From: Phytohabitans sp036906915
Lineage (GTDB): Bacteria > Actinomycetota > Actinomycetes > Mycobacteriales > Micromonosporaceae
DNA length: 64,000 bases
NCBI RefSeq assembly: GCF_036906915.1
Contig: NZ_JBAKHX010000018.1
Location: 1 to 64,000, forward strand
Direction: 5' to 3'
The notes beneath the pieces were generated by a model. It did no database searches and was not told where the DNA came from. It was given only the letters and a program-made list of their open reading frames with translations. The translations under genes were made by a program, and so were the position numbers. Position 1 is the stretch's first letter. The number at the start of each line of letters is the position of its first letter. Below are positions 1 through 9,086 of this stretch, piece by piece.

Positions 1-76
1 ACGCGGCCGCGTGGCGGGAAAGGCGGACGCGGCCGCGTGGCGGGAAAGGCGGACGCGGCCGCGTGGCGGGAAAGGC
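1..76. repeat. 26-bp tandem repeat at window edge
   Basis: Just under three near-identical copies of a 26-bp unit (starting ACGCGGCCGCGTGGCGGGAA) stand at 1-26, 27-52 and 53-76, then decay into related GC-rich sequence up to about 150. Each unit contains GCGGCCGC. The array lies downstream of relA and probably continues beyond the left edge of the window. No gene is seen in 1-167. Confidence 0.85.
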
Positions 77-167
77 CGCGCGGCGGATGGCGCGCCGCTA
101 CCGGGGACACGTGGCGGGCGACGGGACGCGGCGCTCATCGCGGGGCGGGCGGCGACGCGGGAGTGGG

Positions 168-2558
168 TTAGGCGCCGCTCGTGACGCGGTAGGCGTCGAA
201 GACGCCGTCTACCTTGCGGACGGCGGCCAGCAGGTGGCCCAGGTGCTTCGGGTCGGCCATCTCGAACGAGAACCGGCTCACCGCCACCCGGTCCCGCGTC
301 GTGGTCACCGTCGCGGACAGGATGTTGACCCGCTCGTCGCTCAGCACCCGGGTCACGTCGGCCAGCAGCTTGTGCCGGTCGAGCGCCTCCACCTGGATCG
401 CCACCAGGAACGTGGACGCCGACGTGGGCTTCCACGTGACCTCGACGATCCGGTCGGGCTGGAGCCTGAGGTCTTCGGAGTTGGCGCAGTCGTCGCGGTG
501 CACGCTGATGCCGCCGGAGCGGGTCACGAAGCCGAACACCGCGTCGCCCGGCACCGGGGTGCAGCAGCGGGCCAGCTTGATCCAGACGTCGGTGACGCCG
601 TGCACCACGACGCCGGGGTCGTGGGAGGTCTGCCGGGCCCGCGGCGGCTTGGTGGCGACCGCCGTCTCGGCGATGTCTTCGACCGCGCCCTCTTCGCCGC
701 CGTATCCGGCCACGAGCCGCTGCACGACCGACTGGGCGGAGACCTGGTTTTCCCCGACGGCGGCGTACAGCGATGCCACGTCGGCCAGGTGCAGGTCGCG
801 GGCGATCGTCATGAGCGCATCGCTGGTGAGCATCCGCTGCAGCGGCAGGCCCTGCCGGCGCATCGCCTTGACGATCGAGTCCTTGCCGGCCTCGATGGCC
901 TCTTCGCGGCGCTCCTTGTTGAAGTACTGCCGGATCTTGGTGCGCGCCCGCGGGCTCTTGACGAACCCGAGCCAGTCCTGCGAAGGGCCGGCCGTGTCGG
1001 ATTTCGACGTGAAGATCTCGATCACGTCGCCGTTGGACAGCGTCGACTCCAGCGGCACGAGCTTGCCGTTGACCCGGGCACCGATGCACTTGTGCCCGAC
1101 CTCGGTGTGCACCGCGTAGGCGAAGTCGACCGGCGTGGAGCCCGTGGGCAGGGGGATGACGTCGCCCTTGGGCGTAAAGACGTACACCTCCTGGCTGGAC
1201 AGGTCGAACCGCAGCGCGTCGAGGAACTCGCTGGGGTCGCTGGCCTCCCGCTGCCAGTCGAGCAGCTGGCGCAGCCACGTCATCTCGTCGATGTGGGCCG
1301 GCGGGCCGACGATCGTCGCGCCCTTCTGCTCCTTGTACTTCCAGTGCGCGGCGATGCCGAACTCGGCCGTGCGGTGCATGCCGATCGTGCGGATCTGCAT
1401 CTCGACCGGCTTGCCGGTCGGCCCGATCACGGTCGTGTGCAACGACTGGTACATGTTGAACTTCGGCATCGCGATGTAGTCCTTGAACCGGCCCGGCACA
1501 GGCTGCCAGTTCGCGTGGATCACACCGAGTGCCGCGTAGCAGTCGCGCACCGTGTCGACCAGGATGCGCACGCCGATCAGGTCGTAGATGTCGTTGAAGT
1601 CCCGCCCCCGCACGATCATCTTCTGGTAGATCGAGTACAGGTGCTTGGGCCGGCCGGTCACCTCAGCCTTGATCTTGGCGGCCTTGAGGTCGAGCTGGAC
1701 CTTCTGCGTGACCTGGCGCAGCATCGTGTCGCGCTGCGGCTGGTGCTCGCCGATCAGCCTGTTGATCTCTTCGAACCGCTTGGGGAACAGCGTGCCGAAC
1801 GCGAGGTCTTCAAGCTCCCACTTGATCGTGTTCATACCCAGGCGGTGGGCCAGCGGAGCCAGGATCTCCAGCGTTTCCTTGGCCTTCTGCTCCTGCTTGG
1901 GGCGCGGCAGGAAGGTCAGGGTGCGCATGTTGTGCAGCCGGTCGGCGAGCTTGATGACCAGTACCCGAGGGTCTTTGGCCATCGCGACGACCATCTTGCG
2001 GATGGTCTCGGCCTTTGCCGCGTCGCCGAGCTTGACCTTGTCGAGCTTGGTGACGCCGTCGACCAGCAGCGCGACCTCGGGACCGAAGTCGGTGCGCATG
2101 TCTTCGAGGGTGTACTCGGTGTCTTCGATCGTGTCGTGCAACAGCGCCGCCACCAGCGTCGTGGTGTCCATGCCCAGGTTGGCCAGGATGGTCGCCACCG
2201 CGAGCGGGTGCGTGATGTACGGGTCGCCTGACTTGCGGTACTGCCCGGAGTGCCACTTGGCGGCCACGTCGAAGGCGGTCTGCAACAGCCGTGCGTCGGC
2301 CTTGGGGTGGCACGCGCGGTGCGTGGCGATCAGCGGCTCGAGCACCTCGCTGACCTGTGGCGTCTGCCAGGGCGCGTTGAAGCGGGCCAGCCGCGCCCGC
2401 ACGCGGCGCCCGGTGGGTGCGCCGGCCAGGCCGAAACCCGCGCCGTTGTCGTCGTCCACCGGGTGCGGAGGCTCGACAGGCTGCGTGGGCTCGACTGGAT
2501 GCACCGAGCTCTCATCCCCTAGGGGATGGGCGACGTCGTGGGACACCGGCCTCCTCAC
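168..2558 (-). CDS. relA: RelA/SpoT-family bifunctional (p)ppGpp synthetase/hydrolase
   Basis: 796 aa, the usual length for the single long Rel enzyme of actinobacteria, which makes and degrades the alarmone (p)ppGpp. The N-terminal third carries the hydrolase HD domain with HDTIED at residues 141-146 and a second conserved stretch LADRLHNMRT near 204. The synthetase domain follows (RGRDFNDIYDLIGVRI near 318, RFKDYIAMPK near 357), then a TGS domain (VYVFTPKGDVIPLP), the conserved RCCTPVPGD segment and a C-terminal ACT domain. Both catalytic halves look intact. The chosen start is GTG; the first 50 residues are low-complexity and variable, so a later start is possible. It lies downstream of apt on the same strand with an 87-bp gap. 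Confidence 0.96.
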   Translation of the reverse strand: MRRPVSHDVAHPLGDESSVHPVEPTQPVEPPHPVDDDNGAGFGLAGAPTGRRVRARLARFNAPWQTPQVSEVLEPLIATHRACHPKADARLLQTAFDVAAKWHSGQYRKSGDPYITHPLAVATILANLGMDTTTLVAALLHDTIEDTEYTLEDMRTDFGPEVALLVDGVTKLDKVKLGDAAKAETIRKMVVAMAKDPRVLVIKLADRLHNMRTLTFLPRPKQEQKAKETLEILAPLAHRLGMNTIKWELEDLAFGTLFPKRFEEINRLIGEHQPQRDTMLRQVTQKVQLDLKAAKIKAEVTGRPKHLYSIYQKMIVRGRDFNDIYDLIGVRILVDTVRDCYAALGVIHANWQPVPGRFKDYIAMPKFNMYQSLHTTVIGPTGKPVEMQIRTIGMHRTAEFGIAAHWKYKEQKGATIVGPPAHIDEMTWLRQLLDWQREASDPSEFLDALRFDLSSQEVYVFTPKGDVIPLPTGSTPVDFAYAVHTEVGHKCIGARVNGKLVPLESTLSNGDVIEIFTSKSDTAGPSQDWLGFVKSPRARTKIRQYFNKERREEAIEAGKDSIVKAMRRQGLPLQRMLTSDALMTIARDLHLADVASLYAAVGENQVSAQSVVQRLVAGYGGEEGAVEDIAETAVATKPPRARQTSHDPGVVVHGVTDVWIKLARCCTPVPGDAVFGFVTRSGGISVHRDDCANSEDLRLQPDRIVEVTWKPTSASTFLVAIQVEALDRHKLLADVTRVLSDERVNILSATVTTTRDRVAVSRFSFEMADPKHLGHLLAAVRKVDGVFDAYRVTSGA

Positions 2559-2645
2559 ACCTCGCCGGGAACTGAACCGACCGTATCCGGCTGGCCCTAC
2601 CCTCCGCTACCCAACAAAGAGCCTGCCCCGAAAAGTCCCAGCAGC

Positions 2646-3173
2646 TTAAACGGTCAACAGGGCATGTACGTCGCGCGGCGCCAGTCGCTTGCGGCCGGGC
2701 AGGAACGACAGCTCCAGGACCACTGTGAAGCCGGTCACAACGCCGCCCGCCCGCTCGACCAGGTCGAGTGAGGTGGCTGCGGTGCCGCCGGTCGCCAGGA
2801 CGTCGTCGACCACCAGCACCCGCTGCCCCGCCCGAAAGGCGTCACGGTGAATCTCCAGGGCCGCCTCGCCGTACTCCAGCTCGTAGGAGGCGGTGTACGT
2901 CTCCCGGGGCAGCTTGCCGGCCTTGCGCACCGGCACGGCGCCCACGCCTGCGGCGTACGCGATGCCGGCTGCGAGCAGGAAGCCGCGCGCCTCGATGCCC
3001 GCGACGGCGTCGAAGCTGTCTTGCCCGTAGCGGTCGACGATGCCGTCGACCACTTCGCGGAAGGCCGCACCGTCAGCGAACAGCGGCGTGAGGTCCTTGA
3101 AGAGGATGCCCGGCTTGGGGAAGTCGGGCACATCCACCACGTGGCTGGCGACGAGCTTCGCCAGATCGCTCAC
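2646..3173 (-). CDS. apt: Adenine phosphoribosyltransferase
   Basis: 175 aa. It converts adenine and PRPP to AMP in purine salvage (cytosolic). The type I PRPP-binding motif VLVVDDVLATGGTA is present near residue 127, and the N-terminal DFPKPGILFKDLTPLF is characteristic of Apt. The ATG overlaps the secF stop by 4 bp, so translation is probably coupled. The secF-apt-relA order is as recalled for mycobacteria, except that no lipoprotein gene separates secF and apt here. Confidence 0.96.
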   Translation of the reverse strand: MSDLAKLVASHVVDVPDFPKPGILFKDLTPLFADGAAFREVVDGIVDRYGQDSFDAVAGIEARGFLLAAGIAYAAGVGAVPVRKAGKLPRETYTASYELEYGEAALEIHRDAFRAGQRVLVVDDVLATGGTAATSLDLVERAGGVVTGFTVVLELSFLPGRKRLAPRDVHALLTV

Positions 3174-4381
3174 CGGCGCTTACCCCGGCCGGGCCGGTTG
3201 CCGCTGCCTGGCCGGCCGCCGCGGCCGCTGGACGGCCGCTTGCCGGTGGTCGGGCGGGAACCCACCTTGGGCGTGGCACCCGCCATGGCCGCGAGCTCGT
3301 CCTCGGAGCCCGGCTCGGCCGCCGCCTTCTTGGCGACCTGCTTGGGCGAGCGGGCACCCTTGACGGGCACCTCGCCCCGGGCGATGGCCGCCCGGCGGGC
3401 GAGCACCCGCTGTGTGTGTCCCTGGTACTTCGGCTCGTACTGCTTGAGCACGACGAGCAGCGGCGTGGCGAAGAAGATCGACGAGAAGAACGCGGCGCCC
3501 ATACCCACGAACAGCACCAAGCCCAGGTCGCGCAGGGTGCCGGCCCCGAGCAGGAAGACGCCGATGAACAGCAGGCCACCGACGGGCAGCAGCGCCACGA
3601 CCGACGTGTTGATCGAACGCATCAGCGTCTGGTTTACCGCGAGGTTCGCGGCTTCGCCGTATGTCTGCGTAGCGCTCGCGGTGATGCCCCGCGTATTCTC
3701 CTGGATCTTGTCGAAGACCACGACCACGTCGTACAGGGCGAAACCGAGAATGGTCAGGAAGCCGATCACCGTCGACGGGGTGACCTCGAATCCGACCACC
3801 GAGTAGACCCCGGCGGTGATCACCAGGTCGAGCACCAGCGCGGAGACGGCCGCCACCGCCATCCGCCACTCGAACCGCAACACCAGGTACAGCAGCACCA
3901 GGACCAGGAAGATGCCGAGGCCGAGCAGGGCCCGCTCGGTGACCTGGCCGCCCCATGCGCCGCTCACCCGGTTGTCGCTGATCTGCCCGGCCGGTATCCC
4001 GAGCTGCTCGACAAGGTCGGCCTTCACCTGGACGGCCTGCTCCGGCTTCAGCTCGGAGGTGCGGATCAGGTACGTGCCGTCGCCGCCGCCGATCTCCTGG
4101 GCGGAGGCCACCCGGAGCGGCTCGTCGCCAGCGTCGACGTTGCCCAGGGCGCTCGCTACAGCCTCCTCGGCCTGTTGCATCGTGCCGACCGACTTGGGGA
4201 CCTGGTACTCCATCCCACCGGCGAACTCGATACCCAGGGTGAAGCCGCGCAGCACGAAAAAGAGGATGGCCGCGAGCACGACGCCGGCGGCGATCGAGAA
4301 CCAAAGCGTCCGTCGGCCGACTATGTTGAGGCCGGCATCGCCCCGGTAGAGGCGCCCAGCGAGACCACTGCGCCCGCTCAT
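3170..4381 (-). CDS. secF: Protein translocase subunit SecF
   Basis: 403 aa polytopic membrane protein, partner of SecD in the accessory complex that uses the proton gradient to help SecYEG release exported proteins. Seen: a first membrane segment (TLWFSIAAGVVLAAILFFVLRG), the SecD/SecF signature GIEFAGGMEYQV, a periplasmic domain, five further membrane helices from about residue 150 to 315, and a long basic Gly/Arg/Lys-rich cytoplasmic tail ending GRGKRR. One base separates it from secD; it overlaps apt by 4 bp. Confidence 0.96.
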   Translation of the reverse strand: MSGRSGLAGRLYRGDAGLNIVGRRTLWFSIAAGVVLAAILFFVLRGFTLGIEFAGGMEYQVPKSVGTMQQAEEAVASALGNVDAGDEPLRVASAQEIGGGDGTYLIRTSELKPEQAVQVKADLVEQLGIPAGQISDNRVSGAWGGQVTERALLGLGIFLVLVLLYLVLRFEWRMAVAAVSALVLDLVITAGVYSVVGFEVTPSTVIGFLTILGFALYDVVVVFDKIQENTRGITASATQTYGEAANLAVNQTLMRSINTSVVALLPVGGLLFIGVFLLGAGTLRDLGLVLFVGMGAAFFSSIFFATPLLVVLKQYEPKYQGHTQRVLARRAAIARGEVPVKGARSPKQVAKKAAAEPGSEDELAAMAGATPKVGSRPTTGKRPSSGRGGRPGSGNRPGRGKRR

Positions 4382-4382
4382 G

Positions 4383-6257
4383 TCAGGCCTCCTTCACCCG
4401 CGCCGGGCGCGGGGTGCTTTGGTTGGTGTCACCGGTCTCAACCGCCCGCCCGAGACCGCTGACTCGCGGCGACAGGAAGGCCCGGGTGCGCGCGAACATC
4501 GTCATGATCGGGTGCCGGAACAGGAAGACGACCACGAGGTCGAGGATGGTGGCGAGGCCGAGCGCGAACGCGAAGCCCTTCACAGCACCGACGGACACCA
4601 GGTAGAGCACCACGGCGGCCAGGATCGAGATGGCGTTGGCCGAGATGATGGTGCGGCGGGCCCGTATCCAGGCGCGCGGCACGGCACTGCGCGGACTTCG
4701 ACCTTCGCGTATTTCGTCCTTGAGCCGTTCGAAGTAGATGACGAACGAGTCGGCCGCCACACCCAACGAGACGATGAAGCCCGCGATGCCGTACAGCGTG
4801 AGCGTGTAGCCGATCTGCCGGCCGAGCACGATCAGCGCGCCGAAGACCAGCAGGCCGGACAGGACGAGGCTCAGGAAGATGACCGTGCCGAGCAGCCGGT
4901 AGTAGAAGAACGCGTAGATGATGACCAGCAGCATGCCGACGCCCGCGGCGAGCAGGCCCGCCTTGAGGTGCTCGGTGCCGAGCGTCGCGGAGACGTTCTG
5001 CACCTCGTTCTGGTCGAAGGTGAGCGGCAACGCGCCGTAGCGCAGCTTGCTGGCCAGCTCGTTCGCCGTCGTCGCGTTGAAGTCGCCGGTGATCTGCGAG
5101 TCGCCGGTGAGCACGCCCTGGATCTCCGGAGACGAGATCACCTCGTTGTCGAGCACCACGGCCACCCGGCAGCGGCTCTGGTCGCCGAGCGCCGACTGCT
5201 CGCAGGCGCCGCCTTCGTTGGTGTACGCCTCGCGGGTCAGGTCGGTCCACTTCTTCTGGCCGGAGCCGGTGAAGTCGAGCGACACGACCCACTCGCCGTT
5301 CTGCGAGTCGAGCACGCCGTCGGCGTCGCTGACGTCGGTGCCCAGCACCTTGGCGACGTCGAGCAACTCCTTCTGCGCGCCCTCGCAGGACACCGCCTGC
5401 TGCTTCGGGTCGGCGATCGAGCCCGGCTGCCGGTCGGCCAGCTGCTGGCAGGTGACCGTCGGCACGTTGAACTGCATCGCCGGCGGGAGCACCGCGACCT
5501 CGTTGCCGTTCAATTCCGCGAACTTGGCGTAGGTGGTGAGCGCCGTCGGGTCGGCGCTCAGGTCAACCGGTGCCTGCAGCGCCGAGGCCGCCGCCCACAA
5601 CTGCGGGCCGATCTTCGCCTGGACGGCTGCGAGCCGCTGCTCGGGGGTCATGTCGTCGGTGCCGCCCGGCTCAGGGGCGGCCGACGTGGTTGGCGCCGGA
5701 GTGGCGGAGGCGCTCGGCGTCGGCGTGGCCGCCATACCGCCCTGCCCGCCCGGGCTGGCCGAGGCCGACGGGGCCGCTGAGGCACTGGCACCCGGGGTCG
5801 GAGTCGCGCTGCCCGACGGAGTGGGCGTCGCCGTCGCCGCCGGTGTGAGCGCGCCGCTGTCCGTGGTCACCTTCAGGACCTTGCGGAACCGCAGCTCAGC
5901 CGCCTGACCGAGCTGGGCCAGCGCGTCGTTGCTCTCGCCCGCCAGGGAGACGACGATGTTGCGGTTGCCCTCGGTCACCACCTCGGCCTCGGACACGCCG
6001 TACGCGTTGGCGCGCGACTCGATGATCTGCCGCGCCTCCTCCAACGACTCGGCGCTCGGGTCCTGGCCGTCCATCGTGGTCGCCGTATAGGTGACCCGGC
6101 TGCCGCCGATCAGGTCGAGGCCGAGCCGCACCTCCAGCCGGTCGGTGAAGCTGCCATTGGCGCCGGCGAAGAACACCAGCAGGTAGAGGACGACGAAGAT
6201 GAGGCCGAGCACGGCGAGTTGCCGGCCGGGACGCATCTGTCCCTGAGGTGGTGCCAC
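4383..6257 (-). CDS. secD: Protein translocase subunit SecD
   Basis: 624 aa. After the first membrane segment comes the signature VRLGLDLIGGSRV, a P1 domain interrupted by a long Ala/Ser/Thr/Pro-rich linker (about residues 145-200, repeated TPTPS/SASA units), and a C-terminal block of five membrane helices with GFIVSLGVAADSFVIYFERLKDE. The linker is longer than in enterobacterial SecD but is common in actinobacteria. The start is GTG with AGGAGA about 10 nt upstream. It is followed immediately by secF. Confidence 0.96.
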   Translation of the reverse strand: MAPPQGQMRPGRQLAVLGLIFVVLYLLVFFAGANGSFTDRLEVRLGLDLIGGSRVTYTATTMDGQDPSAESLEEARQIIESRANAYGVSEAEVVTEGNRNIVVSLAGESNDALAQLGQAAELRFRKVLKVTTDSGALTPAATATPTPSGSATPTPGASASAAPSASASPGGQGGMAATPTPSASATPAPTTSAAPEPGGTDDMTPEQRLAAVQAKIGPQLWAAASALQAPVDLSADPTALTTYAKFAELNGNEVAVLPPAMQFNVPTVTCQQLADRQPGSIADPKQQAVSCEGAQKELLDVAKVLGTDVSDADGVLDSQNGEWVVSLDFTGSGQKKWTDLTREAYTNEGGACEQSALGDQSRCRVAVVLDNEVISSPEIQGVLTGDSQITGDFNATTANELASKLRYGALPLTFDQNEVQNVSATLGTEHLKAGLLAAGVGMLLVIIYAFFYYRLLGTVIFLSLVLSGLLVFGALIVLGRQIGYTLTLYGIAGFIVSLGVAADSFVIYFERLKDEIREGRSPRSAVPRAWIRARRTIISANAISILAAVVLYLVSVGAVKGFAFALGLATILDLVVVFLFRHPIMTMFARTRAFLSPRVSGLGRAVETGDTNQSTPRPARVKEA

Positions 6258-6330
6258 GGCTGTCGGGTCTCCTGTGCGGTATGGCCGCCGGTGGGCGCGG
6301 CGGAGTTCTGGTGGGTAGGCGCGGGGCGCG

Positions 6331-6687
6331 TCAGTCCTTCTTGGCTTCGGCCTCGTCGATCACGGGCTCGGCCTCGACCTCGTCGTCTTCGGTGTGGCTG
6401 GGCTTGCTCACCACGCGCGCGATCGCGGGACGCGCGTAGCGGGTGTGCACGCCGGGGGCCACCTCGAGGATCACGGTCTCGTCGTCGGAGTCGACGATCG
6501 TGCCGTACAGGCCGCCGATCGTGACGACCTCCGCACCCGGACCGAGGGTGCGCTGCATCTGCTCGGCCTCGCGGCGGCGGCGCTGCTGCGGGCGGATCAT
6601 CATGAAGTACATGACGCCGAAGAGCAAGACGATCATAAGTATCGGCATGAAGCTGCCGGCGCCGCCGGAGTTTGCTGCCAGAAACAC
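6331..6687 (-). CDS. yajC: Preprotein translocase subunit YajC
   Basis: 118 aa, small membrane protein of the SecDF-YajC complex. One N-terminal transmembrane helix (MPILMIVLLFGVMYFMMIRP) is followed by QQRRRREAEQMQ, a compact beta domain (PGAEVVTIGGLYGTIVDSDDE) and an acidic tail. The GTG start is preceded by GGAAGG at 9 nt. It lies 73 bp upstream of secD and probably opens the yajC-secD-secF-apt unit. Confidence 0.95.
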   Translation of the reverse strand: MFLAANSGGAGSFMPILMIVLLFGVMYFMMIRPQQRRRREAEQMQRTLGPGAEVVTIGGLYGTIVDSDDETVILEVAPGVHTRYARPAIARVVSKPSHTEDDEVEAEPVIDEAEAKKD

Positions 6688-6832
6688 TGTGTCGAACCTT
6701 CCAGTTGATCCTCCGCTGGCGCGGGGGCGCCGGAGCGGAGGCGGAGTCTCACGTCCTGTACGGACCGCGGCGAAGTCTAATCCCTGTGCCTGAGAACTCC
6801 TATACAGGCCCGCCTATGGACGGCGAAGAATC

Positions 6833-7891
6833 CTATGGCTCGGCGGAGAACAGGTCAGGTGGCGCAGCGGTGCCGCCCGCGAACGTACCATTTGGGGGCG
6901 TTCGCCCAAGATGATGCCATGCCGCGTCGGTCGCGACCCGGCCCCTGGGGGTGCGCGCGAGCAGGCCAGCACGCACCAGGAACGGCTCGCACACCTCCTC
7001 AACGGTGTCCGGCTGCTCCCCCACCGCCACCGCGAGCGTCGACAGGCCCACTGGCCCGCCCCGGAACGAGTCGACCAGCGCGACCAGCACCGCGCGGTCG
7101 AGCCGGTCGAGGCCCAGGTCGTCGACGTCGTACACGGCGAGGGCCGCGCGAGCGGTCTCCTGGTTGACGACCCCGTCGGCGCGCACCTCGGCGAAGTCGC
7201 GCACGCGGCGCAGCAGCCGGTTGGCGATGCGAGGCGTGCCCCGCGAGCGGCCCGCGATCTCGACCGCTCCCTCGTCCGTGATCGGCACACCGAGGATGCG
7301 CGCCGAACGGTGCAGCAGCGTCTCCAGATCGGCGGGCGAATAGAAGTCGAGGTGCGCGACGAACCCGAATCGGTCGCGCATCGGCCCGGTGAGCAGCCCG
7401 GACCGGGTGGTCGCGCCGACTAGCGTGAACGGCTCGACATCGAGTGGGATCGCGGTGGCGCCCGGCCCCTTGCCAACGATGACGTCGACGCGGAAGTCCT
7501 CCATCGCGCTGTACAGCAGCTCCTCGGCCGGCTTGGCGATGCGGTGGATCTCGTCGATGAAGAGAACGTCGCCTTCGCTGAGGCTGGTCACGATCGCGGC
7601 CAGGTCGCCGGAGCGCTCGATCGCCGGACCGCTGGTCACCCTGATCCCGGCGCCCAACTCCGCCGCCACGATGTTGGCCAGCGTCGTCTTACCCAAGCCA
7701 GGCGGGCCCGACAAGAGGATGTGGTCGGGTGGGGCGCCGCGGCCCTTCGCGCCACGCAGCAGCAGGTCCAGCTGATCGCGTACCCGATGCTGGGCGATGA
7801 AGTCGGCCAGGCGCTTCGGACGGACACTGACCTCCGCGTCGTGTTCCGCTTCGGTCGCGTACGCGGACACCAGCCCTTCGGAGTCGGTCAT
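6833..7891 (-). CDS. ruvB: Holliday junction branch migration helicase RuvB
   Basis: 352 aa AAA+ ATPase that drives branch migration of Holliday junctions together with RuvA. Seen: IAQHRVRDQLDLLL, Walker A GPPGLGKTTLAN, Walker B LFIDEIHR, sensor region GATTRSGLLTGPMRDRFGF, and the C-terminal winged helix RTPRGRVATDAAWHHLG. It overlaps ruvA by 4 bp. The C-terminal extension after HLG (about 25 residues) is variable. Confidence 0.97.
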   Translation of the reverse strand: MTDSEGLVSAYATEAEHDAEVSVRPKRLADFIAQHRVRDQLDLLLRGAKGRGAPPDHILLSGPPGLGKTTLANIVAAELGAGIRVTSGPAIERSGDLAAIVTSLSEGDVLFIDEIHRIAKPAEELLYSAMEDFRVDVIVGKGPGATAIPLDVEPFTLVGATTRSGLLTGPMRDRFGFVAHLDFYSPADLETLLHRSARILGVPITDEGAVEIAGRSRGTPRIANRLLRRVRDFAEVRADGVVNQETARAALAVYDVDDLGLDRLDRAVLVALVDSFRGGPVGLSTLAVAVGEQPDTVEEVCEPFLVRAGLLARTPRGRVATDAAWHHLGRTPPNGTFAGGTAAPPDLFSAEP

Positions 7892-8499
7892 CGGGTCTTG
7901 CCCAACAGCCTGATGGCCTGCCTGAGCAGCACTGGCACGGGCGGCAGCACACCATCGACGGTCTCCGCGACGGCGGCCACCGCCTGGTCGGCCTGCGACG
8001 CGGTCCAGCCGAGCCCGACCAGGCCCTGCCGCACCTGCTCCTGCCAGGCGCCGCGGACAAGACCGGAGTTGCCGGCAGTGTCTTCAGGGCCCACGGACAC
8101 CGGCCCGATCCGGTCGCGCAGCTCCAGCACCAGCCGCTCGGCGCCTTTCTTGCCGATGCCCGGCACCCGGGTCAGCGTGGCGGTGTCGGCGTTCGCGATG
8201 GCGCGCCGCACGGTGTCGGGCGAGTGCACCGCCAGTACCGCCTGCGCAAGCCGCGGACCGACGCCGCTCGCGGTCTGGAGCAGCTCGAAGAGCTGCTTCT
8301 CGTCGTCGTCGGCGAACCCGTACAGGGTGAGCGAGTCTTCCCGCACCACGAGGCTGGTCGCGAGCCGGGCCTCGGCGCCCAGCCGCAGGCCGGCGAGCGT
8401 GCCCGGTGCGCACTGCACCGCGAGCCCGACGCCACCGACCTCGATGACCGCGCCGTCCGGCGACACCGCCGCGACCGTCCCGCGCACGCTCGCGATCAT
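7888..8499 (-). CDS. ruvA: Holliday junction DNA-binding subunit RuvA
   Basis: 203 aa. Domain I (OB fold) begins MIASVRGTVAAV. Domain II has two helix-hairpin-helix motifs (ASGVGPRLAQAVL and VPGIGKKGAERLVLELRD). A flexible linker leads to domain III (GLGWTASQADQAVAAV), which contacts RuvB. It overlaps ruvC and ruvB by 4 bp each, a tightly coupled ruvCAB operon. Confidence 0.97.
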   Translation of the reverse strand: MIASVRGTVAAVSPDGAVIEVGGVGLAVQCAPGTLAGLRLGAEARLATSLVVREDSLTLYGFADDDEKQLFELLQTASGVGPRLAQAVLAVHSPDTVRRAIANADTATLTRVPGIGKKGAERLVLELRDRIGPVSVGPEDTAGNSGLVRGAWQEQVRQGLVGLGWTASQADQAVAAVAETVDGVLPPVPVLLRQAIRLLGKTR

Positions 8500-9032
8500 T
8501 TTCGTCCTCCCCGCTGTCGAGCAGCCGCCGCCTGCGCCGCCGCCGCGAGCTTAGACCGGGTGCCGCCGCGCCACACGTGGCAGATGGCCAGGGCGAGCGC
8601 GTCCGCGGCGTCGGCCGGCTTCGGCGGCGCGTCGAGCCGCAGCAGCCGGGTCACCATCGACGTGATCTGCGCCTTGTCGGCCTGGCCCGAGCCGGTGATG
8701 GCGGCCTTGACCTCGCTCGGCGTGTACGTGGTCACCGGCAGCCCGGCCCGCGCGCCGGCCAGGACGGCGACGGCGCTGGCCTGGGCTGTGCCCATGACGG
8801 TGCGGACGTTGTGCTGACTGAACACCCGCTCGACGGCGACGCTCTCCGGCTGATGCTCGGCGACCAGCTCAGCGAGCCTGCGGTCGAGGTGCAGCAACCG
8901 CAGCGCGAGGTCTTCGGAGGGGTCGCTCTGGACCACGTAGTAGGCCACGAGCGTGCAGGGCCGCCCCGGCACTCCCTCGACCACGCCGACCCCGCACCGG
9001 GTCAGCCCTGGATCCACTCCGAGCACCCGCAC
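8496..9032 (-). CDS. ruvC: Crossover junction endodeoxyribonuclease RuvC
   Basis: 178 aa resolvase that cuts Holliday junctions. The RNase H-like core starts VRVLGVDPGLTRCG, with the catalytic Asp in GVDPG; further acidic residues are in AVERVFSQHN and in the DAADALALAICH segment. I chose GTG at 9032 rather than the longer frame because the family starts directly with this beta strand and a TACGGT box lies 6 nt upstream, which fits leaderless transcription. First gene of ruvCAB. Confidence 0.95.
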   Translation of the reverse strand: MRVLGVDPGLTRCGVGVVEGVPGRPCTLVAYYVVQSDPSEDLALRLLHLDRRLAELVAEHQPESVAVERVFSQHNVRTVMGTAQASAVAVLAGARAGLPVTTYTPSEVKAAITGSGQADKAQITSMVTRLLRLDAPPKPADAADALALAICHVWRGGTRSKLAAAAQAAAARQRGGRK

Positions 9033-9038
9033 GCAGCC

Positions 9039-9044
9039 ACCGTA
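9039..9044 (-). promoter_or_regulatory. TANNNT -10 box of ruvC, leaderless type
   Basis: TACGGT stands 6 nt before the ruvC GTG. A -10 box this close leaves no room for a 5' leader, so the transcript would begin at or next to the start codon. Inferred from spacing only; no convincing -35 box was picked out. Confidence 0.5.
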
Positions 9045-9086
9045 CCGACCGCTATTCCGAAGAGAGTGGACCGACACACGTTCGAT

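Noticed and set aside
63..2231. Long open frame on the plus strand (about 720 codons)
   Set aside because: It is antisense to relA, Arg/Asp/Val-rich with no domain; a GC-rich shadow of the real gene.
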